Origin: Bacteroidia bacterium | GTDB taxonomy: Bacteria > Bacteroidota > Bacteroidia > Flavobacteriales > Flavobacteriaceae | NCBI GenBank assembly: GCA_030425285.1 | Contig: JAUIAY010000003.1 | Span: 1-64,000, forward strand | Direction: 5' to 3' | DNA length: 64,000 bases | In this document: in pieces, positions 50,957 through 59,930 of the stretch | Layout of the letters: the number at the start of each line of letters is the position of its first letter | Position numbering within the stretch: the first letter of the stretch is position 1 | The notes under the pieces: generated by a model | What the model was told of the DNA's origin: nothing | Seen by the model: the letters and a program-made list of their open reading frames with translations, nothing else | Databases searched by the model: none | Made by a program: the position numbers and the translations under genes

Positions 50957-51489
50957 AAAGGCTCGTTATAGTTTTTATTTTTGGTTGTATTAAGGTTGTC
51001 TGAATATGGAACACTCCTATTTTGTTTTGAATCATTTTCAGAATCATTAAAATCTGAATTTTTAAAATTTTCCTGTTTATTACTGTTTTTGTTTTCTATA
51101 GTTTGTATATGTTTATATATAGGTACCAGTGCTTGTCCACTGCTTGTCTCGATTTGAGTAGAGTTGTGTCCCACTACTTGTCCAGTACTTGTCCCAAATT
51201 TGAGCATCTTAATTTTGCTTCCACGATACGGATTGTGAGATGGGAAATACACGATATATTTCCAATGGTTTAATTCCTTGATGCATCTGTGATAGGTAGA
51301 TTTAGAACCTATTTTAGATAATTGCATGACCTCATCACGGTTTATAAAAAACTCTTCTAAAAATCGGTTTAAATTCCACAACTGAAATAAGGCTATATAT
51401 AGGCTTATATGGGTAGGGTTTAAACGACTGTCTTTTGAGAATTGGATAAATACCTCGTTGAGATGTTTAATATAATTTACTTCCTGCAT
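50953..51489 (-). CDS. Winged-helix-like replication or partner protein of the island
   Basis: A 178-aa protein. The N-terminal two thirds (about 1-105; LNPTHISLYIALFQLWNLNRFLEEFFINRDEVMQLSKIGSKSTYHRCIKELNHWKYIVYFPSHNPYRGSKIKML) look like a winged HTH of the kind seen in element replication initiators. The C-terminal third is Asn/Ser/Lys-rich and disordered. It is coupled by ATGA to the DnaC-like gene, which suggests initiator plus loader. Confidence 0.72.
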   Translation of the reverse strand: MQEVNYIKHLNEVFIQFSKDSRLNPTHISLYIALFQLWNLNRFLEEFFINRDEVMQLSKIGSKSTYHRCIKELNHWKYIVYFPSHNPYRGSKIKMLKFGTSTGQVVGHNSTQIETSSGQALVPIYKHIQTIENKNSNKQENFKNSDFNDSENDSKQNRSVPYSDNLNTTKNKNYNEPL

Positions 51490-51515
51490 ATTAATACATC
51501 AGTTTTAAAGCCAAT

Positions 51516-51567
51516 GCGCCAGCTGGCCTCTTCGCTAAAAACATCCACTGGATGTTTTTTAAACGCT
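51516..51567. repeat. 52-bp palindromic repeat, copy A
   Basis: Starts GCGCCAGCTGGCC and ends TTTAAACGCT. It holds the stem ACATCCA/TGGATGT. Copy B at 51978-52029 has the same length and layout, with three compensated base pairs in that stem. Confidence 0.85.
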
Positions 51568-51625
51568 TGATCCTATAGTTTACGTCTTCCATAAAAAGAC
51601 CCCTCGACTGCGCTCGGGGTGACAA

Positions 51626-51904
51626 TTAGAATTTATTATGGATGCGGTTTTCTTCCATTACTTTTAAAATTTCTTCGTAATCGTAATAGATTACTCCGCC
51701 GACTTTAGTATAGGGTAATGTACCATTAATGCGAAGATTTTGTAATGTTCCTGGTGAGATACTTAATAGGTCGCGAACCTCTGGTGATTTGAGCCATTTT
51801 TTTGGTGCAAAACCTGATTGGTGGTTAATAATTGCTTTGATGTCCTCAAGTAATTCTTCTTTAAATTCTCGTAGGTCTTCGGTAGTAATAATTGTTGCTG
51901 CCAT
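51626..51904 (-). CDS. HTH excisionase-like DNA-binding protein
   Basis: A 92-aa protein. The C-terminal HTH_17/MerR-like domain (KWLKSPEVRDLLSISPGTLQNLRINGTLPYTKVGGVIYYDYEEILKVME) is typical of small helix-turn-helix proteins on Bacteroidota conjugative and mobilisable elements, where they act in excision. The N-terminal 40 residues form a coiled helix (TTEDLREFKEELLEDIKAII). Confidence 0.88.
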   Translation of the reverse strand: MAATIITTEDLREFKEELLEDIKAIINHQSGFAPKKWLKSPEVRDLLSISPGTLQNLRINGTLPYTKVGGVIYYDYEEILKVMEENRIHNKF

Positions 51905-51977
51905 TCTCTAAATATTTTAGTTAATATTATCGTGAAAGTCATTCCAATATGAGAGCAAGAGATAACTTATTGCCTGC

Positions 51978-52029
51978 GCGCCAGCTGGCCCATTCTCTAA
52001 AATAGTCCACTGGACTATTTATTAACGCT
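51978..52029. repeat. 52-bp palindromic repeat, copy B
   Basis: Starts GCGCCAGCTGGCC and ends ATTAACGCT. The central stem TAGTCCA/TGGACTA replaces ACATCCA/TGGATGT of copy A, so pairing is kept although the bases differ. Confidence 0.85.
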
Positions 52030-52284
52030 CTGTCCAGTTAAATAGCTACCGCCTTGAACTTACATTCGCAGCAGTAGCTATTAATGATTTTTAATTAGAT
52101 CCTGAAACAAGTTCAGGATGACAAGTAAAACCCTCATAGATATCTCGACTGCTTCGCAGTGTGCTTTCAATCAAAATATATTTTGATTTCAACCAATGCT
52201 CGATATGACAGTGAGGGTTTTGAGTTAATTTGACTTTCGTTTGGCAAATATGAAGAGGATTAGTGAAGTTTATTCACAAGTAAA

Positions 52285-52425
52285 ACCCAAGTTGGGTAAT
52301 TTTAGCCCCTCATTTTTAATATATTAGATTATTGTGGTTTGTAAGTTATTTGATAATTATTGAGAAATAAAAAAGCTCAAATTTTATGATTATGGATTTT
52401 ACCCAAGTTGCACCCAAGTTGGGTG
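52285..52425. repeat. ACCCAAGTTGGGT palindromes, candidate element-specific binding sites
   Basis: ACCCAAGTTGGGT at 52285-52297, ACCCAAGTTG at 52401-52410 and CACCCAAGTTGGGTG at 52411-52425. Three copies in 141 bp, the last two directly adjacent. They lie just past the 3' end of the RteC-domain gene. The last copy could also help termination. Confidence 0.6.
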
Positions 52426-52428
52426 TTT

Positions 52429-53274
52429 TTATTCATCGAGTTCTTCCATTTTTTGAAGTAGTGCATCCCGTAATTTATCAATGAATTTTGTTTGATTGAT
52501 TTTACGGGAACGTATCTCAAGAAACGTACGATAGAAATCTCCTAAATCTATGTTGAACAGCTGTTCACAAGCTGTTGCCATTTCCTTAATATCTGCCGTA
52601 CCGCTATTGATAGACCCTGAACTGTGAAGGGCGTAAATAAGCTCAATTAGGTCTGTTTTATTCGCTGTCCAGAATAATTTAAACCTTGTATTATTGGTTA
52701 AAGCTGTTTCCATTGTATTCGTGTTTTCTAGTTTTTCAATTTCAGTTTTGAGATATACTATCAGCATATCGTAGGCCATTATTTTTGCCACGGTACTATC
52801 ATGGCTTGTAGAAAATTCTTCATCTGAAAAGAAATGAAATGAGTCTGGATGTAAGCGAATATCTTCTTTACCTCTTCTAAAGTATTGTTGATCAAGAAAG
52901 GTTGACCCTCGTCTGAAATAATGGTAGAATTCCAAATTTTCGTTTAAATACAATTGCAGTTTATCAATATGACTATTTAAATATTTAATCTGTGATTTGT
53001 TGCTGCTACGTGGTCGTTTACTTTCTATAGAAAACAATTTTACATAGTAAATTAACTTACTGTAAATCTCTGGCTTAACAACTTTAAAAAAATAAATCTC
53101 ATCCTGAATGGTATTGAAATCTTGTAAAATAATGATATTTCTTAATTCCTTTAACGCTTCTTTTGACAGCTTAATCCCAGCTTCTGATTTCTCTAAAACA
53201 CTTTCTACTTCTGTTTCAACCAATTCAAGTTGTTGCTTTAAATGAACCAAGACTTTATTAGCCTTTTTAATCAT
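52429..53274 (-). CDS. RteC-domain protein
   Basis: A 281-aa helical protein. The middle and C-terminal part (YHYFRRGSTFLDQQYFRRGKEDIRLHPDSFHFFSDEEFSTSHDSTVAKIMAYDMLIVYL, then LFWTANKTDLIELIYALHSSGSINSGTADIKEMATACEQLFNIDLGDFYRTFLEIRSRK) is the RteC signature. In CTnDOT, RteC activates the excision operon. It marks the region as an integrative element. No RteA/RteB two-component genes are present. Confidence 0.9.
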   Translation of the reverse strand: MIKKANKVLVHLKQQLELVETEVESVLEKSEAGIKLSKEALKELRNIIILQDFNTIQDEIYFFKVVKPEIYSKLIYYVKLFSIESKRPRSSNKSQIKYLNSHIDKLQLYLNENLEFYHYFRRGSTFLDQQYFRRGKEDIRLHPDSFHFFSDEEFSTSHDSTVAKIMAYDMLIVYLKTEIEKLENTNTMETALTNNTRFKLFWTANKTDLIELIYALHSSGSINSGTADIKEMATACEQLFNIDLGDFYRTFLEIRSRKINQTKFIDKLRDALLQKMEELDE

Positions 53275-53321
53275 AACTTGGGGTTATAAAAAAAGCTGCC
53301 TTAAATGACAGCTTTAAACTT

Positions 53322-53837
53322 TTAATCTAAAATATCGAACCTATTTATTAGCTCTTCATAAGATGATTCAATATTGATTGATTGCTCTACAATATTGTTT
53401 GATTGTATAATGACATATCTTACTTGATCAAAATCATCAAATACATGAGGCTGTCCATCATTACTTCTACCAATTATTAACAAACCACCTTCTTCTTCTT
53501 CGTCTTCTCCACTAACAACAAAAAAATATGACTTGGTAAGCAAATCAATAGGTATTGAAAACACCAGCTCTTCACTTTCCTCATCAACAACAGTAGCACG
53601 TGCATAAACCAAAACCACTGCATTACCATGTACTACTTCCATTAAATTATTACTATTGGTCTCTAGAAAAAAATGTGTATTTACCGCAGGACTATCACTG
53701 AATGACACATCGTACCATGGGGATATAGTAACATTAGCATCTTGACCAGGAAGCCCCTGCTCACCATCCTCTGGCGAACAGGCTCCTGATACTATTATAA
53801 GTGCTATTAACCAAATTCTACTTATAATATTTTTCAT
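53322..53837 (-). CDS. Lipoprotein with short collagen-like start
   Basis: A 171-aa lipoprotein; lipobox IVSGAC (C20) is followed by SPEDGEQGLPGQDANVTI, a G-x-y collagen-like stretch typical of Bacteroidota surface lipoproteins. The rest is beta-rich without known motifs. It lies 6 bp after the T9SS protein gene and is likely co-transcribed. Outside or at the edge of the island. Confidence 0.8.
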   Translation of the reverse strand: MKNIISRIWLIALIIVSGACSPEDGEQGLPGQDANVTISPWYDVSFSDSPAVNTHFFLETNSNNLMEVVHGNAVVLVYARATVVDEESEELVFSIPIDLLTKSYFFVVSGEDEEEEGGLLIIGRSNDGQPHVFDDFDQVRYVIIQSNNIVEQSINIESSYEELINRFDILD

Positions 53838-53843
53838 TTATCC

Positions 53844-56126
53844 TTAATCTTTAATTATTCTTTTTATAATTGTATTTCCTGTATTGGCATGTACTTTTAA
53901 GATGTAAGCGCCTGTTGCTAATTGAGACATATCAAGTTTTGAATTAGCGGTTTCCATTACTTTATCACCTAACATATTATATAACTGAATTTTGCTAATG
54001 GTTTGGTTTTGAACTTTTACATTTAGCACATTGGATACTGGATTAGGATAGACCTTTACTAAACTATTTTGTTGCTCTTCCTCTGGTACACTTAATGTTG
54101 ATAAAGCGATAGTATATTTCACGAGCCCTAAATCGTAACTCGCTATATAGGCATCTACACTATTGTTTGTAAAGACAAAATCCATACTGTTAGACCCCAT
54201 ATATTCTAATTCATCTGCTGTTATCGTATTCCAAGAATACCCATAATTTTCACTATACAATATTTTAGCACTTGAATTACTAGATGTATAAACCGCTGCA
54301 GCTATATGTGCCTGTGTAAGTGGTGAGAATTGTATTTTTCTAACATTGTTTCCTGTATAAACATGTGTCCAGTCTACACCATTGTTAATCGACTTAAAAA
54401 TCCCGTTGCCCCCCACCGCAATAAGGTCGTAACCATTCCAATAATTACTCTTTAGGTCGTAGATATAATTTGACCCAACCAATGCTTGTAGATTATTACT
54501 AATTTGTAACCAAGAAGTTCCGCCATCAGTTGATTTAAAAACTTTATTGTTGAGTACTACAAAAATATCTGTTGACCAATCATCGAAATAAATACTTGTT
54601 ACTGGCCCTGATTCCGGCATGGTGATTTGGGTAACTGACACATTGTTAAGGTCACTAAAATCAATTGAAAATAACCCACCATCAAAGAAAGACACCCAAA
54701 TATTATCCAAATCTTCAGGATTCGTTTCAAGGTCTACCAATAAATCTGATGAAAACCCTTGATAAATACTATTATTAGATTGCCCATAATCATTGCTAAC
54801 GGTTAATTCTACTCCAGAAAAGTTTTCAATATAACTGAAGATTCTACCTTCGGTGAATTCGTCTACAAAATTAGATGGTGTTGAAGAAAAGTAATTTAAA
54901 GGCTCTGTGTTATAAATGCTCTCTTGTGTAGAGGCTATTTCTTTGTGCACTATACCGTTTTGCACCCCATAATAAAGGTTATCTCCATTAATACCCACAT
55001 TGGCCACAGGATAGAAAGGTATTTCTAATTGCGTTAATGTTTGACCTGCATCGTTAGAAAAAAATGGATACCAATTAGCACTGATTATCAATTGATTTGT
55101 GAAGAATGGACTAAAAGATGCATTCATGCCATAGTAATAATGGCTAGGGTCATCATCTGGAAACACTTGATTAGACCATGTTGTGCCACCGTCATTAGAA
55201 ATGGCTATTTCATTTTCTTCCAAAACAATGATATTGTTTGCATTAAAAGGGTTGATTTTAATATCCAAAATGTTGTTTAGGATATAATCTGACCAGGTTA
55301 TTGGGACCACTTGCCAAGTATCACCAGCATCGGTAGATTTATATAAATTTTCGGTTGTAGTATCACTAGGAATCCATGTTCCCATATACATTTCGTCTGT
55401 ATTATTAGGATTGAAATACACGGTGCTTACTGTATTCCCTGATACTTTTTCTGACCAAGTTACACCTGCATCGTCTGATACCAATAAACCTCCGCTAACA
55501 GTTGTTGGGCTATCACCCCTTGCAATAAATAGTTTTTGAGGGTCGTCAGGATGGATTGCCACGCTATTAGGAAAAACAGAATCGTTATCGAAATTGTAAT
55601 AAATATTGCTCCATGTGGTACCACCATCTGTTGTATAATAAACTCTGGCATAAGAAATATTACCTACTCTATAGCCTTGATGTACTACCGCATAGAAAGG
55701 ATTGGATTGAAGAATATCGTAACTGGAAATCCAAGCATAATTTGGATTATCCATTGTAGGCGGTGTATACATATGCGTAATTTGCTGTGTACTTATATTT
55801 ATTACATACACCCTATTATCGTAATTTGTAATACCTGTTGAGACTGTAAATGATAAAGAGTTGGTGTTTAAATATTTTAGATTATTCAATAATGCGCCAT
55901 TAGCAGGGTAAGCAAAAAGCACATCCCAATTTTGTCCATTGTCTATAGATTGAACAATATGATTTCCTTGGGTTGTGGCATATAATTTACTTGGAATTAC
56001 AGGATCGTGAATAATATTATAGATACGACCAAACTGCTGATTTCCTTCAAATTGTAATTGTGCCACCAGCGAATTAATGGCAAAAAAAAGCATAAAGATG
56101 CATGACAAAGTAGTTTTGTTTTTCAT
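53844..56126 (-). CDS. T9SS-secreted beta-propeller (BNR/sortilin-like) protein
   Basis: A 760-aa exported protein with signal peptide (NKTTLSCIFMLFFAINSLVAQ). Many BNR-type blades carry S-x-D-x-G-x-T-W (SIDNGQNWD, TTDGGTTWSN, SDDAGVTWSE, STDAGDTWQV, SNDGGTTWSN, STDGGTSWLQ, SINNGVDWTH). The last about 75 residues are a type A T9SS sorting domain (VKVYPNPVSNVLNVKV to GNTIIKRIIKD). It is therefore exported by the type IX system and attached or released at the cell surface. Ligand unknown. Confidence 0.93.
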   Translation of the reverse strand: MKNKTTLSCIFMLFFAINSLVAQLQFEGNQQFGRIYNIIHDPVIPSKLYATTQGNHIVQSIDNGQNWDVLFAYPANGALLNNLKYLNTNSLSFTVSTGITNYDNRVYVINISTQQITHMYTPPTMDNPNYAWISSYDILQSNPFYAVVHQGYRVGNISYARVYYTTDGGTTWSNIYYNFDNDSVFPNSVAIHPDDPQKLFIARGDSPTTVSGGLLVSDDAGVTWSEKVSGNTVSTVYFNPNNTDEMYMGTWIPSDTTTENLYKSTDAGDTWQVVPITWSDYILNNILDIKINPFNANNIIVLEENEIAISNDGGTTWSNQVFPDDDPSHYYYGMNASFSPFFTNQLIISANWYPFFSNDAGQTLTQLEIPFYPVANVGINGDNLYYGVQNGIVHKEIASTQESIYNTEPLNYFSSTPSNFVDEFTEGRIFSYIENFSGVELTVSNDYGQSNNSIYQGFSSDLLVDLETNPEDLDNIWVSFFDGGLFSIDFSDLNNVSVTQITMPESGPVTSIYFDDWSTDIFVVLNNKVFKSTDGGTSWLQISNNLQALVGSNYIYDLKSNYWNGYDLIAVGGNGIFKSINNGVDWTHVYTGNNVRKIQFSPLTQAHIAAAVYTSSNSSAKILYSENYGYSWNTITADELEYMGSNSMDFVFTNNSVDAYIASYDLGLVKYTIALSTLSVPEEEQQNSLVKVYPNPVSNVLNVKVQNQTISKIQLYNMLGDKVMETANSKLDMSQLATGAYILKVHANTGNTIIKRIIKD

Positions 56127-56152
56127 GTTAATTGATTTTTATGGGTTTAAAT

Positions 56153-57103
56153 TTATTTTGAGATACTCGTAAAAAAGTCCATTATGATTTTTGGTAGGTT
56201 TATATCTTGATTTAGATTTCCTAAATATTCAGGCCATTGATTGAAGCTTGGATTGGCAAAGTGATGACCACCGTTTATAATTTTAAGAAATACTATATTT
56301 TTATTTTCCTTTTGAGCCACATAGTTATATTGAATTGCTTGGGAATTGTCTTGAGGGTTAACATCTGGATAATTCATAGTTGGTTCTTCAATTACATCTC
56401 CTTTTACCAGACTCAACCAGTACTCTAATGACTGGGATGCAGACATTACCTTGCCTCTGGATTTTCCATCTTTAGCCAGTACCTCACCTCCATTGAATGG
56501 ATTAATCGGGTCTGAAGTTCCAAAAACCATCATCATGGAAACAGGCTTGTTACTATTTTGGCAATCATCATAAGTTAATACAGGTAAGCTTGCTCCAACT
56601 ACTGCAAAACCATCAAATTTATTAGGATATTGTTTGGCAAGTTTATAAGCCATATGGCCACCATTAGAATACCCCACTACAAATATTTTAGGGTGGTGTA
56701 TTGTGTATTTAGTTTTGAGGGATTTGATGATTTTAAATAGAAATTGGACATCATCAATGTTTTCTTTTTTAGCTGGGTATGTTGCTGTTTTACGGCAATC
56801 GTTCCAGTTGCCTTTATAGCCTTCTGGATACACTAAAATTGTGTTATTGCTTTTTATGGTTTGTTTATAGAATTCTTTTCCTACTACTTGCTCCATAAAA
56901 TCGGCATTCATACCTGAACCATGAAGTAACAATACTATGTTAGTATTTGCATTTATATTGTCAGGTATTGTGTAGTTAAACACTCTAACTTTTTGGTTTA
57001 CCATAATAGAATCTTTAATTGATGCTAGTGCATGTATGGTACCACCCAACAAAAACATTGTTAAGCAAAGGTATTTTAGGGTTAATACTTGTTGTTTTGC
57101 CAT
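56153..57103 (-). CDS. Exported alpha/beta hydrolase, PHB depolymerase/feruloyl esterase-like
   Basis: A 316-aa protein with a signal peptide (TLKYLCLTMFLLGGTIHALA). Motifs: NIVLLLHGSGMNADFMEQ (oxyanion), TILVYPEGYKGNWNDCR, nucleophile GYSNGGHMAYKLA, MMMVFGTSDPINPFNGGEV (Asp) and INGGHHFANP (His). This is the LpqC/PHB-depolymerase esterase type. The start codon lies inside the end of the GNAT gene (22-bp overlap). Confidence 0.9.
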   Translation of the reverse strand: MAKQQVLTLKYLCLTMFLLGGTIHALASIKDSIMVNQKVRVFNYTIPDNINANTNIVLLLHGSGMNADFMEQVVGKEFYKQTIKSNNTILVYPEGYKGNWNDCRKTATYPAKKENIDDVQFLFKIIKSLKTKYTIHHPKIFVVGYSNGGHMAYKLAKQYPNKFDGFAVVGASLPVLTYDDCQNSNKPVSMMMVFGTSDPINPFNGGEVLAKDGKSRGKVMSASQSLEYWLSLVKGDVIEEPTMNYPDVNPQDNSQAIQYNYVAQKENKNIVFLKIINGGHHFANPSFNQWPEYLGNLNQDINLPKIIMDFFTSISK

Positions 57104-57552
57104 TGTATTTTAATTGCTATGAATTCTTCAAGCTCCAACTTTATTTGTTCTAAAATGGCAAAGCCATTCTTTTTATAAAAACCAACAGGCGACTTGTATG
57201 GTTCGCCATTATTTTTGAAATAATCATCATGTGTGATTACCCACCCATTAAGTTCGGTTTCGTTTTCCTTTGCCTTATCCAATAGTTTAGAACCAAATCC
57301 CTTTTTATGAAGTTTAGAATCTAAAAGGATAATAAACCATCGTGCATCCTCACGGTTAAATGTTAAACACCACCCTAAAACATCTTCATTATCAACCAGC
57401 ATAATATGCCTCTTCTGGGTTAACTTATTTAAATACCCTTCAAGATCTTCAAGTGTATTGTGTGAAATACTTTGGAAATACTCGTTATTCCACAGCTTAA
57501 AAATATCTTCTTTTTGGGGCGTTGTTAATGCGTGTTTTACAATGATGTTCAT
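57082..57552 (-). CDS. GNAT family N-acetyltransferase
   Basis: A 156-aa protein. Acetyl-CoA binding is seen as ILLDSKLHKKGFGSKLLDKAKENE (R/Q-x-x-G-x-G/A in the form HKKGFGS), and the C-terminal FYKKNGFAILEQIKLELEEF is typical of GNAT. Substrate unknown. It overlaps the esterase gene, so both are coupled. Confidence 0.87.
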   Translation of the reverse strand: MNIIVKHALTTPQKEDIFKLWNNEYFQSISHNTLEDLEGYLNKLTQKRHIMLVDNEDVLGWCLTFNREDARWFIILLDSKLHKKGFGSKLLDKAKENETELNGWVITHDDYFKNNGEPYKSPVGFYKKNGFAILEQIKLELEEFIAIKIQWQNNKY

Positions 57553-57628
57553 CTCTATATATTTTAATCAAGGGGCAGGCTTGCCCACCCCTTTACCAAT
57601 TAACTAAACTAACCACCTTAATTATGGT

Positions 57629-58207
57629 TTAATAGGCTATCTGCGAAAAGCCATACATACAGTTAAACCCAACTGTATTTTCACTAAAATTTGACATATC
57701 TAATGTTGCAATAAGTGTTGCCCCTCCTTGAAAACCTGCATATAATCCATTACCAGCAACAACATTGTTGGTAGTATTTGCTCTTCTTATAAAAGCATTC
57801 ATATGTGCAGGTGGTGCAGGAATCATATCGATTAAATTATGTAACACCAAAGTACTTTCTTGTGCATCGTTAAATTGAAACACTGTGTAATTTTCACCAA
57901 ACATGCTACCATCCTCAAAAGTTTGTGCCGCTACATTTATGTCTATTACGGTTCCAATCACCTCATCGGTAACTGGATGGTACATATCCATAGTAAAAGC
58001 ATTTCCAGATACGGTTAGGTCTGTACCAGGTAATTCATAATCGGTTACCATTTCACCAGTTGCTACACCTCTTGCATTGATGCTAAACATTTCTGGCATT
58101 ATAGGTTCTTGGCTAACAACCCCATTGTTATCATCGTCATTACTACATGACACTATTGATAAGGCCGTAAAGACCATTGCTATTAATTTTAAGCTTAACT
58201 TTTTCAT
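57629..58207 (-). CDS. Hypothetical lipoprotein
   Basis: A 192-aa lipoprotein, lipobox ALSIVSCSND (C21), acidic linker DDDNNG, then a beta-rich domain without known motif. Part of a same-strand group with the SnoaL-like and methyltransferase genes. No function recognised. Confidence 0.78.
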   Translation of the reverse strand: MKKLSLKLIAMVFTALSIVSCSNDDDNNGVVSQEPIMPEMFSINARGVATGEMVTDYELPGTDLTVSGNAFTMDMYHPVTDEVIGTVIDINVAAQTFEDGSMFGENYTVFQFNDAQESTLVLHNLIDMIPAPPAHMNAFIRRANTTNNVVAGNGLYAGFQGGATLIATLDMSNFSENTVGFNCMYGFSQIAY

Positions 58208-58237
58208 TTTTCTGATTTTTTAAATTTGATTTAATTA

Positions 58238-58735
58238 TTATTGATTTAATTGTTCTCTTAATCCGAGGTCATCTTCTATAGCCCAAACTTTAATGATTTT
58301 GCTATCATGGACTTGAAATACAAAGAGGCCTTTATAATCCACTTTATTGCCTGACGCTTTTTGCTCAAAGAAATCTGCTTCATGTGTTCCAGTATATCTT
58401 ACCCTAACCGTAACAAATTCACCATCGGCATACATTGCCTCAACTATATGCTTGTAATCCGGAAAGGCCTTATAGTGCTCCTTCACAAAAGGGATAACAT
58501 CCTTAAATGTTTTAGGCGTTTTTGAACTGGCGAAAAATATTTGACAATCCTCTGTAAATAGCTGTCCGTATTTTTCAATATTTTGGGTATCGATGAGGTT
58601 ATAAAACTCTGTTACCACTTCAAGACTTTGCTCCCTTACATTCACTTTTTCAGCTATATCTTTGCTTTGAACACTGGTGTTCTCTTTGCATGAAAACATG
58701 ACCAACAAAGTCATTATAACTACTAAATTTTTCAT
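58238..58735 (-). CDS. SnoaL/NTF2-like lipoprotein
   Basis: A 165-aa protein with lipobox LLVMFSCKEN (C16) and an NTF2-like domain: VVTEFYNLIDTQNIEKYGQLFTEDCQIFFA, VKEHYKAFPDYKHIVEAMYADGEFVTVRVRYTGTHEADFF, VDYKGLFVFQVHDSKIIKVWAIEDDLGLREQL. This fits the SnoaL-like polyketide cyclase / ester cyclase group. The lipidation is unusual for this fold but common in Bacteroidota. Lies 9 bp after the methyltransferase gene. Confidence 0.86.
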   Translation of the reverse strand: MKNLVVIMTLLVMFSCKENTSVQSKDIAEKVNVREQSLEVVTEFYNLIDTQNIEKYGQLFTEDCQIFFASSKTPKTFKDVIPFVKEHYKAFPDYKHIVEAMYADGEFVTVRVRYTGTHEADFFEQKASGNKVDYKGLFVFQVHDSKIIKVWAIEDDLGLREQLNQ

Positions 58736-58744
58736 TTGTAAAAC

Positions 58745-59830
58745 TTATTTTGAACAGAAATAATAGTTGTTCATCATATCATGCTCGTAGTTTTCAATTT
58801 CAACCACATCAAATCCAGCATCTTTTAGCATTTCCTGTGCCATTTCAACTCCCCAAACGGTTCCTAACCCCATACCTCCTTGAGCTAATGAAACAGACAT
58901 ACAATGTAATGTTGAAGCTGTATAAAGGAATGGTGCCAATGGATGCTCTTCGTTGTTTTCTAATTTTGAAGACGCATTAATGTCCATCATCAAATACTGA
59001 CCATTATCATTCAACAGTGAATTAATTTTTTCTAATACTTTGCCAGGAAAGGCTAGGTCGTGAATCACATCAAAGGTTGTGATGAGGTCAAATTGCTTAT
59101 CAAAACCAAATTCAAGTACATCTGCCTCTATAAATTGAACATTTTCTAACCCTGCCATATCTGCAGCATTTTGGGCCGCACGAATTGGTTCAGAACATAG
59201 ATCAACACCAATAAATGCACTATTAGGAAACTCTTTGGCCAAAGCCATTAAAATCTTACCATCACCACAACCAATATCCAATACATCAATACCATTATTT
59301 AAAGCTTCTAATAATTCTGGTTTTTGAGACAGAATATTCTCGATGAGATTTTGCCCAACGTTGGCATTACTGATTTCTCCCATAACTTGGTAAAATCTAC
59401 CATATTCGGAATATGGCACACCACCACCATTTTCAAAACAATCCACAATTTTATCCTCAACACCAGACCAAACAGGTAAAATAGACGCAATTGCTGCCAT
59501 ATTCTTTTCGTTTGATTTTCTGGTTAAGAAAAATGCATTTTCGGCAGGTAGAACATAGGTTTGATTTGCTGCATTGAACTCCACAATTTTACCACAAACC
59601 ATAGCACCCAACCACTCTCTAACATAACGTTCATTCAATCCTGAACTCTCTGCTATCTCATTGGATGTGGCCGGTTCTAAAGTATCCATAACATCGAACA
59701 ATCTTGTGCGATGCCCTATGGAAATCATATTTCCTAGAGCTGCATTATTTATCACAGACATCATTTGGCCTGCAAAGGCTTCCATTCTGCCAACATCACT
59801 AGGTATTCTAGGTATACAAGAATTACACAT
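58745..59830 (-). CDS. SAM-dependent methyltransferase with winged-helix N terminus
   Basis: A 361-aa protein. The N-terminal winged-helix dimerisation region (about 25-110; LFDVMDTLEPATSNEIAESSGLNERYVREWLGAMV) is like O-methyltransferases. The catalytic Rossmann domain follows: motif I VLDIGCGDGKILMALA (about 182-197), FIGVDLCSEPIRAA, FDLITTFDVIHDLAFPGKVL. It resembles the Rv2258c-type class. Cys 2, 5 (MCNSC) at the N terminus are odd. Substrate unknown. The divergence point is the AraC gene upstream on the same strand. Confidence 0.9.
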   Translation of the reverse strand: MCNSCIPRIPSDVGRMEAFAGQMMSVINNAALGNMISIGHRTRLFDVMDTLEPATSNEIAESSGLNERYVREWLGAMVCGKIVEFNAANQTYVLPAENAFFLTRKSNEKNMAAIASILPVWSGVEDKIVDCFENGGGVPYSEYGRFYQVMGEISNANVGQNLIENILSQKPELLEALNNGIDVLDIGCGDGKILMALAKEFPNSAFIGVDLCSEPIRAAQNAADMAGLENVQFIEADVLEFGFDKQFDLITTFDVIHDLAFPGKVLEKINSLLNDNGQYLMMDINASSKLENNEEHPLAPFLYTASTLHCMSVSLAQGGMGLGTVWGVEMAQEMLKDAGFDVVEIENYEHDMMNNYYFCSK

Positions 59831-59930
59831 AATTTTAATTTTTAACGATTAATTTCATGTGCAAATTTAGAGTAGCTATTCGGGTGCTAATTGTAATATC
59901 AGTTCAATAAATTGACATTTAAGCTCAATA

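Larger units (their letters stand above)
51905..52428. other. Non-coding segment of the island with repeats
   Basis: 524 bp. It holds the 52-bp repeat copy B (51978-52029), a chain of small hairpins around 52140-52215 (for example AAATATATTTTGATTT, CTGCTTCGCAG), and three ACCCAAGTTG motifs at 52285-52425. No open frame is credible. Confidence 0.6.
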
